Of a DNA stretch of 64,000 bases, positions 12,001-23,467 are shown in pieces. A program made the translations under genes and the position numbers. The DNA is taken from NCBI GenBank assembly GCA_900074885.1, contig FJUW01000008.1:797035-861034 (forward strand). The letters run 5' to 3'. The DNA comes from Rhynchosporium graminicola (lineage: Eukaryota > Ascomycota > Leotiomycetes > Helotiales > Ploettnerulaceae). The notes under the pieces are model-generated. The model did no database searches and had not been told where the DNA came from. It was given only the letters and a program-made list of their open reading frames with translations. The first letter of the stretch is position 1, and every line of letters begins with the position of its first letter.

Positions 12001-12200
12001 ATCTTATATAAGAGGGAGTATTTGAAGCTCTTTTCGGCCCCTTCCTTAAGCTTAATTCAGTGATCGTATAAACGATAAGGAGGGAGAATATCGCTAGCTT
12101 CCTTAGAAAAGACGTATACTTACTAGCTATACTCGTGAGGAATCCGTAGTTCTGAGTCTAATTCGCTTGAGCTAATAGTAAATTACTAAGCGGTTTTACG
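9100..12200 (-). pseudogene. Gypsy-D pol: reverse transcriptase, RNase H, integrase, chromodomain
   Basis: From right to left on the minus strand: linker EASDILPPYRLYDH (about 12060-12100), NLSKGFIKPS, FYIDFRILNNLTRKD (about 11820-11870), the catalytic motif YLDDFYIVYLDNILIYS (about 11555-11610; YxDD reads YLDN), the VDPEKV and FLGFYNFY thumb motifs, RNase H near 10700-11000, integrase with FIDRFSK, TSNRGPQFVSRF (Asp to Asn) and TEIYN near 9880-10160, and a chromodomain-like tail (EIEEILTYRK ... AGPPTKLPD) near 9130-9340. Length and order fit fungal chromoviruses. Many TAG/TAA stops; not functional. Confidence 0.85.
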
Positions 12201-13900
12201 GTATTCCGTAAGGTCGATAGTTAAAGATACGATAGTAGTATTACGTTACTAATCTACGATTCGGTCGTTAAGAAGCTTATCTATCTCGTAGAGAGTAGTA
12301 GAGAAGATCTTATTATTAGAAGACTTCTAGCGTTTATATAAGAGATAGAAGGCTAGGCTGCTAATTATGTAAATCTCTAGCGTAAGAGGCTCTCGGAGAG
12401 GTAAGGCTACGAGAGGGGGTAATCTTTATCACTATTAGCGCTTCTGTAGTAGCGTTATAGCTATATTAGTACGTAGATCAGCTTCCGTTGATTCGTGATA
12501 TAGTCTTACGAGTAGTTTTAACTATTAATTTATCGTATGAATTATACAGGCGTAATCTTATACGTAAGTCTTTAATATAGAGACTTCTAGTTAGGGTTAA
12601 AGTAGAGATTAACATAAGATATAAGTAGTAATATTACTGAATCGTATATACTTCGGGCGTATATCGGTAGCTTTTCTAATATATAAAGACTTATCTTTAT
12701 TACTCTTTTCTTATTCTTTAGATAATAAAAACTTAGGCTCAGCGTATTTATAGGAAGTAATAGGAACGCTAGGGAAACGGTTCTCCCTGAGCAGTAGCGA
12801 TAGCGGAGGGTTCGTTACCTATAGTATACACTCTAGGGGAGAGTTTTAGGTATTCTTATAGCTATAAGTCTCCCTAGAAGTGCGTTTCCGAGCGTTTAGT
12901 AGTAGTTATTTAATAATAGATATAGAGTTAGTAACTACTTGAATATTAATAAGAGAGCTAGCTGCGTTTCGCTATACCTTATACGCTTCTCAGAACTAAT
13001 CGAGGCGTCTATCTCGTTCGTTAGCGTCGTATTAATAGCGCTAGTAGATATAGTATTTGCGTAAGTCCTTAATTTCGATCGGAGAGCTATAAACGTTACT
13101 AGAAGGAGTATATAGTAGCTAAATAATCTATTATTTAGAGGTATCTAAGAGTACTTAATATTCCGAAAGCCAGGTCCTTCCGAGTATAATACTATAGTTT
13201 CCGAGAGTAGTAATAAGAAAGGGAGTAAATACCTAAACGCGGCGATCTACTATTAAGTTAAGTGTTATATAGTGACTAATTATACTATTATTAACGCTAT
13301 TAAAACCTTTAATAGGGATTACGTTTAGTAGAGAGTGAATTAAAGGTTTTAGAAAAAAGGAAAGAGATTTAAGAAAAGAATAATTAATAAAATAGTATCT
13401 ATTAGCTTCAGAATTAAGGAGTGCGGGTAGCTTATACGAAAGTCTATTCTTAGTAAGAGTAGCACGTATAGTAAACGATTAACTACTAAGAAGCTTCGTA
13501 AGGTTAAGATATCGCATATCTCGTATACTACTTAGAAAGGAGTCTTTCCCTAAGCGTAGTCTTTTATTAGCGGAGGTTTAATATACTCTTAAGTGTTATC
13601 GTATGTATCTTCGTCGTTATAATCTTCTGACTCGCTATTAACGTTATTATTAGTATTAATCGCGTTAATACGGAGTGTTAGGTCGAGCTAATGATAAGCG
13701 TAGGTACGAGGTAAGTATGAAGTGACGAGGAGTATTCGCTAGCGATAGAGCTCGCGGAGTATCGCTTCGCACTTGCTATAGTATATGACTCGTAGAGGTT
13801 TAATTACCGGTTATACTAGTGTTCTCGGGAGTAAGAAAGCCTAGTTATAAATAAGAAGAAGAGTTAGTACTATAGCGCTAGGAGGAGGTATTAATAGGGC
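12200..13900 (-). pseudogene. Gypsy-D protease and linker region, poorly resolved
   Basis: Lies between gag and reverse transcriptase, where the aspartic protease should be. I could not place a convincing DTG/DSG motif; the stretch is dense in stops on both strands. Assignment rests on position only. Confidence 0.45.
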
Positions 13901-14960
13901 GTTCCCGAGTCGCGCTAGCCTTAGGCGAAGACTCGGAGTGATAGGTCTTTTCGATAAATTAACCTTAATCTTTAGCTTATATAGCTTTAATATATTCTTC
14001 TAGTGTTCTTAATATTCGGTACTATTAGAAGAGCTATTTCCGAAGCTATACAGGTAGCTTCTCCTATAAGTCTATTTTCAGAGTCGATTGATTATTTATA
14101 CTAGCTTTGCGAGCTAGTGTACGGAACTCGTAGTAGAACGTCTAGAAGGTCTACTTATAATATATCCTTAGCGCTAAGTAGCTAGCTCTTACAGTTTGTT
14201 AGTCGTATAGATTCGATAAGAAGGAGACGAGTTGAGTAATTATATTAAGTGAATCGATCATATTACCTTCCTTATTATATTCTAGTTCTAAGAACGAGGG
14301 TTCTAGGTAAGTTCTAGCTATTCTTTCCGTTTAATTAAGTAACTAATCTTTTTAGTGATCTTTATTAAGGAAGTAGCTAGAGTAGCGCCGGAGGGCGTTA
14401 CGTATCTATACTTCCTAGAGTTTTAGAGAGTAGTCGATTCTATTAGAGAGCTTATTTAGAAGGTTCGGAATCTTCTTAATACGCGTAGCGTATGATATTA
14501 ATAATATTCCTCTAGTAGATTGTTCTCGACGGCGATTATTAGGCGCAAGAGTAGTATTATCTTCTTTAATTAAGTGTAATAGTATTATACGCGATTAAAC
14601 GTTATTAAACGATATAGACTTAATAGAACGCTAGGCAGTTAACTAGCGTAGTTCCCGGAACTTGTCCTATAACTGATATAGCTCTATAGATAAGTCTGCA
14701 TTTGATTATCTCTCCTCCGCAAGTCTTCTCTCTGCCTCTTATAGCTAGTAAGCGCGGTCTTCCTATAAGTTACTTATAGTTACTATTAATATAAGAGTAT
14801 TATCAGGGAGGTTTAGTAACTTAGTGAGTTCGTTGATTATAGTAGGAGTTAGAGAGCTTAACTCGGATGAGGCGTTATCGCGAGCACTCTCTACTATAGA
14901 GAGGGGTAGATTATAGCGAGTATTACGAGTCGCCGAAGAATAAGTAGAAGTAGAGGGAGT
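13900..14960 (-). pseudogene. Gypsy-D gag
   Basis: Minus-strand reading gives capsid-like sequence around 14100-14400: NKDH*KD*LLN*TERIARTYL, then LELEYNKEGNMIDSLNII and FYYEFRTLAS, the pattern of fungal Gypsy gag proteins that form the virus-like particle. A Cys/His knuckle was not located with confidence. Stops at Gln-like positions. Confidence 0.6.
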
Positions 14961-15148
14961 TAGAGAACTAGTTATTAATTTATCGGACTTAGGTTACTTC
15001 TATTTAGGTGCTATTCTTCAAGTTTATACTTAGTATAGGCCTTCTCTGTATAGCGTAGTCTCCTGCGTTTAGTAGCTCTAGGTATAGAGGTATAATATAA
15101 GTAGATATTTACTATTTTCCTAGACGTAAGTAAAAGAGTTATAGATAA

Positions 15149-15383
15149 TATAACGCTTACTCTAGAAAGGTCTTACTTACTACTTAATAGGTAAGACCTT
15201 ATATTATATAGAATATGAAGTAGTAAGAATTAACTTAGAATCTATAACTAAGGAGTGAAGAAGTAGAGAGAGAAGGGAAGTATATATATAAAAAGGGGCC
15301 CCTAAACTCTACTCAGGTAATCTCGCTTAGCAGTAAGTGTTTCTACTAATAGGGTGAAACCTCCAATCTGACTAGTCGTCATA
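15149..15383 (-). repeat. Gypsy-D 5' LTR, 235 bp
   Basis: Same length as the left copy; plus-strand ends TATAACGCTTACTCTAG ... CTAGTCGTCATA. It keeps CGTC where the left copy has TATT, so the two LTRs were mutated independently after insertion. Confidence 0.9.
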
Positions 15384-16467
15384 ACTAGCTATAATAGATA
15401 AGCCGGTACCGCTATTATATATATAATTCTCCTTACCCTTACTATCGATCGACGCTATATTAACTTCCCTTTCTTAATTATCGACTTAGGAAATAATAAT
15501 ATATTAATTAGCTATAAATTCATAGAGTACTACGAACTTAAGTAAAACTACTACTAGTGCGCTAAAAATCGCTTAGAATAGCCGACGGATATGCCCTTAG
15601 TACGCTACTACGATAAGCGTTTAGAGTTACTACTTCCTCTAGATATTAAGATAGTAAATCTATAGTACTAATTAGACTAATAATAATAAGATACCTTAAT
15701 AGATTAAGAGGTTATCGGAATACTAGCTCCTATATAATCTATATAAGCTAGGAAAGAGAAACGCCTATCTGCCTTTATAAGAGAGTTAAAAAGTAGCCTC
15801 CGTACTATAAACGAGTTACTAGTAAAGCACGAGCTAGTAAATAACCCTTTCTAAACTCGTGATCCCGGATCATAAGAGGAGGATAATATTGCTCGTAAGG
15901 AAGCGGCTCGAAGCAAGATTAATATCGCTATAGCTCGTGAAGCTAAGAGATAGCTATATAGAACTAATATTAATTAAATCTCCGCAGCTACTATATATAA
16001 CTTCTACTTATATCGAAAACACTGAAAAAAAAGTAATAGATCAGAGGTTTTCGTTACTTCTTTAAAAGAAATCTAAGACGAGATCTAATATCGTGAAAGC
16101 AACTAAGTAGCTGATACTATCGAGTTATACGCTCTCGACGAAGGTCTATCTTCCGAGTAAGCTAGAGAAGCTAAGTACTTCTAGAATATTAAGCTAATAA
16201 AGGAATAGCTCCCTACTAAATAGAAGGAATTTGAAAGTTTATTCTCTACTAGAGCCTCTGACGACCTAGTAGTAAGAAGACTTATAGTCGATTATGAGAT
16301 TAAGCTTACTAGGGAGAATACTCTAACTATAGAGCCTCTATAATATATGCCTAACGAGTATCTTACTAAAGCTAAACGATATATTACTAAGAACCTCTAT
16401 AAAGGCTTTATCGCACTATCTAATACTCCTTAGGCTATACTAATCCTAATAGCTAAAAAAGCGGGTG

Positions 16468-16710
16468 TGTAAGGGTCAAGCCCTTGGGTTATGGTGCTGG
16501 TATTACCAGCACGACTCGCTGACTAAGGCTCGGTTAAAACCCTTGGGTTATGGTGCTAGTATTACCAGCACGACTCGCTGACTAAGGCTCGGTTAAGCCT
16601 TAGCACTACGCACCTTTTCTTGCGGCTTCCGGTTAGATAATTACTCTCTCCTTATCGAACTTGTTGAATACCACCATGAACCCTCGTGTATACATTATTC
16701 ACCCGTGACA
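16468..16710. mobile_element. Solo LTR (family H), 243 bp, inside Gypsy-B reverse transcriptase
   Basis: Starts TGTAAGGGTCAAGCCC and ends CACCCGTGACA. Flanked by GGGTG (16463-16467) and GGGTA (16711-16715), a 5-bp target duplication differing by one G-to-A change. Removing it rejoins KKAGG with the LRFC motif of the reverse transcriptase in frame. It is rich in CA and TG and only lightly mutated, so it arrived late or escaped RIP because a solo LTR is short. No other copy is in the window. Confidence 0.85.
16481..16597. repeat. Two tandem 59-bp units with a palindrome in the solo LTR
   Basis: Units start at 16481 and 16540 (CCCTTGGGTTATGGTGCT...). Each contains an inverted repeat with 9-bp arms, GTGCTGGTA and TACCAGCAC around a single T (16494-16512); unit 2 has one G-to-A change in an arm. 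May be a promoter or regulator-binding repeat of the LTR; function unknown. Confidence 0.85.
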
Positions 16711-19700
16711 GGGTAATAGGCTACGATTCTGTATTAACTTTCGGAAGCTAAATAAGCTTACCTAGAAGGACTTATACTCTATTCTATTAATCGATAAGAT
16801 AATAGCACGAATCTCTAAAGCGAAAATCTTCACGAAAGTCGATATTCAGTAGGCGTTTTATAAAATCCGCATATCGAAAGATTCTGAAGATTTTATTATC
16901 TTTCGCACTCGATACAGGATATATAAGTATAAGGTACTTCCCTTCGGCCTTATAAATAAGCTAGCTATCTTTTAGCGTTTTATTAACGATATATTAATAG
17001 AGCACTTAGACGACTTCTGCTTAGTATATTTAGACGATATCTTAATCTATTTAGACTTAGAGGTAAAGTATGATATCTACGTACAAAAGATTCTCGAGAT
17101 TCTATAGGCTTATAGCTTTTAAGCCGATATTAAGAAGTCTGAATTCGGTATTACTCGTACGAAGTTTCTTAGATTTATTATTAGAGTTAATAGAATCGAA
17201 GTCGACCCCGAGAAGATCGAAGTTATTAAGAACTAGAAATACGCTAATAATATCCGTAGTATATAAAGTTATCTTAGTTTCTGTAACTTCTACTATTAAT
17301 TTATTAAAGACTATAATAGTATTTATCGCCCCCTTACTTTCCTTACCGGGAAAGATATCCCTTTTCGCTTTGAAAACAAGTATCGGGAAGCTTAGGAGTA
17401 TCTCCGTTAAGCTCTCTAGTCAGCCCCGATTCTATATTACTATAATCCCTTTAAGGAAACTAGACTTGAAACCGACTCTTCTAATAGGGTAGTAGCTAGC
17501 GTGCTCTTATAACTTCAAGATAATAGTATATTTCATCTAGTTAGTTTCTTCTTAAAGACTATAATCGATACGGAGCTAAATTACCTAATATACGATAAAG
17601 AGCTCTTAGCGATCTTCTATTCCTTTTAATAGTATAAGCCTAAGCTACTAGGTATATAGAAAACAATCTACGTTTATATAGATTACTATACCTTAGAGTA
17701 TTTCATAATAATAAAAGACCTTAACGTATAGTAAGCGAGATAAGCTGAATTCTTTACCTAATTCCACTTTAAGATCATATACTAAACAGGGATTATAAAT
17801 ACTCTAGCTAATACGCTATTACGCTGTAATCAGGACCTCTCTCCGCTAGAAGCTAGACTGCGCGCACTTCGGAACTAATAGCTAATCCTAAACGATAAGA
17901 TCAGTAACGAAGTGCTTCAAGACCTCTAGGACTCACTTATAATTACTAAGTTCTATTATAAGCTTTCCCTAATAGGAACTCCTAAGACCTTCCTATAAGC
18001 TGAAACCCGTGACACCGACTTACTAGTAGAATTACCTACGAGTAAAAACGAAAAGTTCCTTATAAGGGAAGCTCCTGATACTACTACTATAGTTACTTAC
18101 GATATCGAGAACTATAATATTATCGACTAAGTCTTTTCAGCTAATAAGGAGTCTCCGAAGCTAGGACCTCTTCGGGAGGAGGCAAGACAGAAGTATCCCG
18201 ACTATTAGTTAGTCTGCGGAAAGCTCTTCTTTTAAGGGCATTTAGAAGTCCCTATCGAGCCTCCAGAGCTATAAATAGCACTTATTCGCTATATTTATAT
18301 ATAACCGTAAGTAGTATATACTAGGAACACGAAAGTTAAGCTACTTCTTAGTCGCAGCTACTACTAGAGGGATATAACAGCAGATATCACACGCTATATT
18401 ACAAATTATAGCTATATATAGATAAAAGCGAAAAGAGATAAGACCCCTAGGTTCCTCTATCTCTTACCGATCCTAGCACGACCTTACTAGCACTTAATAA
18501 TAGATTTCACTAAGTTACTATTAGATAAGGGTAGCTTCGACGCTATATTCGTAATTATAAACAGATTATTAAAGAAACTAATATCTATTCCTTACTATAA
18601 AATAATTATAGCTAAACAGATAGCTAAGCTCTTTACTATCCACTAGAGCCGTTACTTCAGCATACCCGATTCGATCGTTTCGGATCGTGGACTATAGTTT
18701 ATTTCGAGCTTCTAGAACGAGTATTACTATATCCTTAGTATAAAAGTTAAGCTAACTACTACGTATAACCCGAACGTCGATAGCTAGACCGAGATCATAA
18801 ACTAATAGATTAAGTAAAGACTATATTCTTTCTATACTTACTATTAAGATAACTAGAGCTTACTACTTCTAGTAATAGATATCGCGTAGCTTACACTTCC
18901 TTATAAGTCACTTAGTAATATATCTCTGTTTCAGCTACTTAATAGCTATAAAGTAAGAACCTCCTAGGACCTTATTAATCTAATACCTCTAGTAACTGCT
19001 ACCGAGGCTATTAATCGAGAGGACGCTCTTCGTATAGCTACTCGGATAATAGCTGCTACGGAATTCACTAAATCCTCGCTTAAGAGTTAATAGGACAAAA
19101 TAGAGCGCCTAGCTAATCGTAATCGCTACGAGGTAGATTAGAATATTAGAGATAAGGTCATAGTTTCTATAGCAAATTAGAAGATAGATAGACCTTCTAG
19201 GAAGCTCTCTGATAAGTAGTATAGACTAGTAAAAGTATTAGAAAAGTTAGGAGAGAGTTAGAAGCTTAAGCTACTAGAGGAATAGTAAATCCACCCTGTT
19301 TTCCACTTATACTCGCTACGCAAGTATACCGAAAACCTACTACTAGGATAAGTACGATAAGCACTAGTACTAATTTAGCTGCTTCCGGAGTAAGATAAGT
19401 AGGAGATCGAAACTATCTTAGGCTTAAAGGTCTCTCGTAGTATCTTATAGTACTAAATCAAGTAGATAGGAGCTAACGACGATCTCGAATAGTACCCCTG
19501 CTCAGACGCTATAATAGCCCCTTACTTACTTAAGCGTTTCTACCTGCGATACCTAGTAGCAAAAGGACTGCTACGACTCCTCTCGAAGTGGCTAGAGGCG
19601 TATAACAATAGTATTAACAACTATAGCGAATTAGAAGACGATATACCTATAATAGCTACTACTTGTATATAGTTCTTCAAGAGAGAGGGAGAGAATTAGC

Positions 19701-19743
19701 GTTTTTACCGGATTTTTCAAGCTTCGAGGACGAAGCCCTTCTC

Positions 19744-19758
19744 GGAAGGAGGGAGTAG
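19744..19758 (+). other. Gypsy-B polypurine tract
   Basis: GGAAGGAGGGAGTAG directly before the 3' LTR. Position and composition fit the plus-strand primer of Gypsy elements. Confidence 0.7.
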
Positions 19759-19989
19759 TATCATAGTCTATACTATAACGGCCTCAGGCTCCTAGGTATT
19801 ATAGCAGGCAGGGCTAGCAGGATGCGGTTAGTGCGTACTAGAGGATGATTAGTTAGTATAACCCTACGGTTATACCTAGAGAGAGAGTCGAGAGTAGAAA
19901 CCTCCTCTCTATCTTTTCTTCCCTTTACTTAGCGCACCCTTAAGAGCGAATACAACTCGTTATCTACTCCCTGTGCCTCTGCCGTAACA
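19759..19989 (+). repeat. Gypsy-B 3' LTR, 231 bp
   Basis: Starts TATCATAGTCTATACTATAA and ends CTCTGCCGTAACA, keeping the terminal CA that the 5' LTR lost. Followed by the target duplication GTAAT. Confidence 0.9.
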
Positions 19990-22463
19990 GTAATCGATAT
20001 AAAAGAGAGTATTTAAATAGATCCTGAGAAAGTATAAGCGATTCGAGACTAGGAACTCCTAACCTTAGTAAAAGGAGTATAAAGCTTCTTAGGATTTACG
20101 AATTTCTATCGGACGTTTATTAGGGATTACTCGACGATTATACTATTACTAATATAGCTTACTTATAAGGACTAGCTATAGTAGTAAGACGAAGCTGCAG
20201 ATAAAGCGTTTAAGAAGCTAAAAGATATATTTACTACTAGACTTACGCTAGCGTAGTTTAATCCCGACTAAGAAATAATACTCGAAACAGACTCCTCGGG
20301 ATAAGTAATAGGAGGGGTACTTATATAATTCGACGACTAAAGATACTTACGACCTTACGTATTCTTTTTAAAGAAAAACGCTCTAGCTGAATATAACTAC
20401 GAAATTTATAATAAGGAAATACTAGTAATTATACGTTACCTTAAGGAGTAGTAGTACGAATTGAAAAGCGTATAGGAATTCTATATTTATACTAACTATA
20501 AGAACCTCGAGTATTTTATAATAGTATAGTAGCTTATAAAGCGGTAAATATAGTAGTCGCTACTCCTCTCGCAGTTTAACTATACGATTAGTTATATCCC
20601 CGGGAAAGAAAATAAGTGCGTAGATATACTCTTATGATACGAATAGGATATACCCTATAATATAGAAGATAAATAACTCTAGTACTAGTTAGTCTAACTA
20701 ATTAAACTAAAGGTATTACGAGAACTACTACTACTATATAAGGGACAATAGTAGTAGCTCCGGTTACGATATAATAAGATCGAAAACGCTAAGAAGAAGA
20801 AGAGGCCTCGCGACTATAGAACGAATCCCTATAAGTTAAAGAACTCGAAATAGTTAATAAAGCTGCTCCGGATAATAATACTACTATTAATACCTCTACG
20901 CCGCTTAAGGAACTCTAGTTATAAGCAGAATAAGCCGATAGTATATACTAAGGAGTAGCTAAAGTAGTGCATAATAAGTAGCGCGTCTTCCTTATTACGC
21001 TAAAGTTGAAAGTATTAGTATTAGAGTACTTACTATCAGAAGCAAGTAAACTATAATTCCGAGGTAAGCTATAAGTACCCGATTCCGAAGAACTACGTAC
21101 GAAGTTAATCTAAGTAATATATAATACTAAGATATATAGATACCTAGGACGAGATTTAACTACTATTACTATAAGTCGATAGTTCTTCTAGCTATAGATA
21201 TCGAAAGATATAAGAAGGTTTATTCGAAACTGCGACGTTTATAGAAGGAATAAGACGTAATAAGACTAAAAGTAAGGATTCCTTAAGCTACTACTACTAC
21301 TAGACTAGATCTAGTAAGAAATTTCTATCGATTTTATTATCGATCTCCTAGAAAGTGAAGGATATACTGACTTAATTATAATTACTAATCGGCTTAGGAA
21401 GGGAATTATATATAATAGACTACTATTAATTAATATAGAAGCTATAGTAAAGTAGTTTATATAAGTCTACTATAGATAATACGTATTACTACGTATAATT
21501 ATATCTAACTAAAGGAAATAGTTTATTAGAATATTATAAATACGAGTATATACTTTACTAAGGATTACGCGACGCCTCTCTATAGCTTACTACCCGGAAA
21601 CTAATAGCTCTATGGAGAGGATAAACTAGACGCTAGAGACATATTTATATATATTCGTAGATTTCGTATAAGATAATTAGTTTAACGTACTACTATCAGC
21701 AGAGGTAGTAATTAATAACCGATACGCTATATTAATAAGAGTAAGCCCTTTCTTTCTGACTTATAGTTACTATATATAATACGTCGATTTGAATATCGAA
21801 GACGAACTTATTACTACTACTAACTGCTTACTTATTCAAAAGGCGGATACGATCTTAAAGAAGCTATAAGACGCTAGGGAATAGGTATAGATAGTAATAG
21901 TAGTAGCGTAATAAGTTTAAGAAGAGATTACTAACTACTACTACTAGTAAGCTCTAGAGTTCAAAGTCGGAGATAAAGTCTAGTTAAGTTTATAGAATAT
22001 TCGTACGAATTAACCTATAAAGAAACTCGATATAAAGTAAGCTAAGTATATAGTACTCGAAGTAATAAGGTCGTATAGCTACTACTTAGATATATTACTA
22101 GGAATATACGATATTTTTCATATATAGCTATTACGCCTAGCTACTACTATAGAGCTAAGTATAGGATAACTTATAGCTACTGCTACTGCTAGCAGCGGAC
22201 GAAGACGAGTTCAAAGTAGAAGAAATCCTAGCGGAGAGTTCTTTTCGAAGAGGAGGCTAAAGGAAAAAGAAATATCTAGTTAAATAGATAAGTTATATAA
22301 AGCTAATATAGGAACCGGAAGTAGCTCTTATTACTACTATAGTACTTAATAGGTAGGAGGAGAAGAATAGACTCGATAGCCCTAACCTCGAAACAGAAGA
22401 GGAGTAATATAATAAGTTATACCTATTAGTATACTTAACGCCTAAGGCGTTTACGCTAGTACT
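19990..22463 (+). pseudogene. Gypsy-A RNase H, integrase and C-terminal tail (second half of pol)
   Basis: Continues the reverse transcriptase thumb (FLGFTNFYRTFIRDYS, about 20085-20130), then RNase H with ILETDSSG (about 20280) and ALAEYNYEIYNKEIL, and INYIPGKENK-like SYIPGKENKCVDILL near 20590-20635. Integrase: EISIDFIIDLL (about 21320-21350), an ISN in place of the usual S-D-x-G, and MERIN near 21615; then VSPFFLTYSY and LEFKVGDKV, the GPF/GPY-like C-terminal module (about 21955-22130). The tail to about 22410 is Arg/Glu/Ser-rich. Stops throughout. Confidence 0.85.
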
Positions 22464-22624
22464 TGACGTATTATCGTACGTGTTCTAATACTACTACTAC
22501 TAGTAGCTGCGGTATTATCTTTTCTTCGAAGGGAAACCCTTATTCCTCCCTTCCCTCCTTAGTTAATTCTCCTTATAATATAGACGAGCTTTTATACTGC
22601 ACACTTTGCATTCGCCCCGTGACA
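22464..22624 (+). repeat. Gypsy-A 3' LTR, 161 bp
   Basis: Starts TGACGTATTATCGTACGTG and ends CGCCCCGTGACA. The inverted copy at 44327-44487 has exactly the same length, which fixes both ends. Candidate target duplication on the right is AATAC (22625-22629), untestable because the 5' end is missing. No clear polypurine tract precedes it. Confidence 0.8.
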
Positions 22625-23326
22625 AATACTAGCCTCCTCGATCTCTTCGCTGCTTTAGTCCCGAATTGGAATGCTGGATCGAAAATATGGAATATTTTCC
22701 CTCCTCGCTAAGTAATACTTAAAGGAGCATATCCTTAAAAGAGGTTATCTGCTTATATTAGCTTCACTGCCGGAAAGAGATACTTAACAACCGTCTCACG
22801 ATAGTAACAGTTAACACTAAGTCTCCGTATACCTTAGACCTTTTCTTCTAGTTGATTTTTAATACCACGATAGGGTAATTATACCTCTCGTCCTTAAGCT
22901 CTTTATTCCTATAGCAGCTATCCTTCCGACACTTAATTGAAGGACCTTAGTTCTCCTTGATAGGAAGCCAGATAATACACCTAACGCAAATATCCCCGGG
23001 TCTCAGCGGCGGGCGATATGCATACGAAAGATTTAGTGGGGGCCCGCTAGACGAGGCTGTGCGACCCTTGCGTTGAGTTTTCGGCATCTTTCAGAAATAG
23101 CAAATACCGTCGAAGAGCGATGAAATTCCCGAAGGATTAATCGGAGTCGACCACGCTCCTTGAGAGTTGAACGCGGTATTCGTAACATTTATCGATGTTC
23201 CCCACATCGTGCGACTCGAGAGAGCATCGTGCAAACGCATTCATGCAACTCGCCAACTCGGGCGAGGCCAGGCGAGGCCAGGCGTGTCCCTCATCCAACC
23301 AGCGTCCTTGACGAGTCGGGCTTTGA
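22625..23326. other. Little-mutated island 1, no gene recognised
   Basis: About 700 bp with normal CA/TG frequency and higher GC than its surroundings. Contains a short direct repeat GCGAGGCCAG x2 near 23263-23282. Short overlapping open frames exist on both strands but none looks like a known protein. Probably ancestral single-copy sequence, or a very young insertion, between two repeat clusters. Confidence 0.5.
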
Positions 23327-23467
23327 TGTGGCCGCTAGAAAAGGTGTAGGAACAGAACCTCTTGAGAAGCGTAGTTGTATTGTAGAGGAGGTTTAGAAAC
23401 CTCAGAAAAAGACTATAGAGGTAAAGGTCTGTGCGCAACTAGCTACTGGAGGTCCAGTGATATCACA
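23327..23467 (-). repeat. Gypsy-F 3' LTR, 141 bp
   Basis: On the element strand it starts TGTGATATCACTGGACC and ends TAGCGGCCACA. It is little mutated (keeps GTTGTATTGTAG where the other copy reads GTTATATTATAG). Confidence 0.75.

Larger units (their letters stand above)
8783..15383 (-). mobile_element. Gypsy-D: Ty3/Gypsy retrotransposon with chromodomain, 6601 bp
   Basis: Two 235-bp LTRs with target duplications ACTAG (8778-8782, 15384-15388), inserted inside the protease of Gypsy-B in the opposite orientation. Gag, protease/linker, reverse transcriptase, RNase H, integrase and chromodomain follow on the minus strand from right to left. Polypurine tract at 9018-9032 (minus strand CGGAGGGGGGAGTAG) next to the left (3') LTR. 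Complete in structure but full of stops. Confidence 0.92.
15389..19740 (+). pseudogene. Gypsy-B pol: protease end, reverse transcriptase, RNase H, integrase, chromodomain
   Basis: Protease resumes (LLTLTIDRRYINFPFLIIDL, ~15430-15490). Reverse transcriptase ~16330-17360 has LRFCINFRKLNKLT just after the solo-LTR insert and an intact LVYLDDILIY at ~17015-17050. RNase H has LETDSSNRVVASVL (~17465-17510). Integrase: LIIDFTKLL (~18500), DSIVSDRG (~18670-18690) and TEIIN (~18790), so all three acidic residues survive. A chromodomain-like tail (EIETILGLK ... LEYYPCSDA) lies at ~19405-19530. Despite the intact catalytic motifs, many TAG/TAA stops block translation. The best preserved pol here. Confidence 0.88.
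4768..19989 (+). mobile_element. Gypsy-B: Ty3/Gypsy retrotransposon with chromodomain, three nested insertions
   Basis: Two 231-bp LTRs bound it, with GTAAT target duplications at 4763-4767 and 19990-19994. Removing LTR-C, Gypsy-D, the solo LTR and their duplications leaves about 6.8-7.1 kb, a normal Gypsy length. Order: LTR, gag with zinc knuckle, protease, reverse transcriptase, RNase H, integrase, chromodomain, polypurine tract, LTR. The integrase-after-RT order and the C-terminal chromodomain place it with fungal chromoviruses. Confidence 0.9.
3160..22624 (+). mobile_element. Gypsy-A: Ty3/Gypsy retrotransposon, 5' truncated, split by Gypsy-B
   Basis: The two halves, 3160-4767 and 19990-22624, read as one pol gene when the 15.2-kb insert and one copy of its target duplication GTAAT (4763-4767, 19990-19994) are removed. 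The reverse transcriptase breaks at ...KYLRFVI and resumes at VIDIKESI. The 5' LTR and gag N-terminus are missing behind Copia-1. The 3' LTR is 22464-22624. A second copy of its 3' end lies inverted at 44327-45086. Confidence 0.85.

Noticed and set aside
16481..16597. Tandem repeat with palindromes resembling a CRISPR repeat pair
   Set aside because: Only two adjoining units with no spacers, inside a solo LTR of a eukaryotic element.
17070..17492. The longest open frame in the window (140 codons, plus strand)
   Set aside because: It overlaps, in another frame, the reverse transcriptase to RNase H part of Gypsy-B pol, which shows clear motifs; the open frame itself has no domain and low-complexity Leu/Ser composition.
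22463..22711. 82-codon plus-strand open frame
   Set aside because: It covers the Gypsy-A 3' LTR and its flank; the ATG lies at the LTR border. No sign of a real protein.
23160..23438. Three overlapping open frames around 23160-23438 on both strands
   Set aside because: They run across the border between island 1 and the Gypsy-F LTR and are supported only by the higher GC and lack of stops there.
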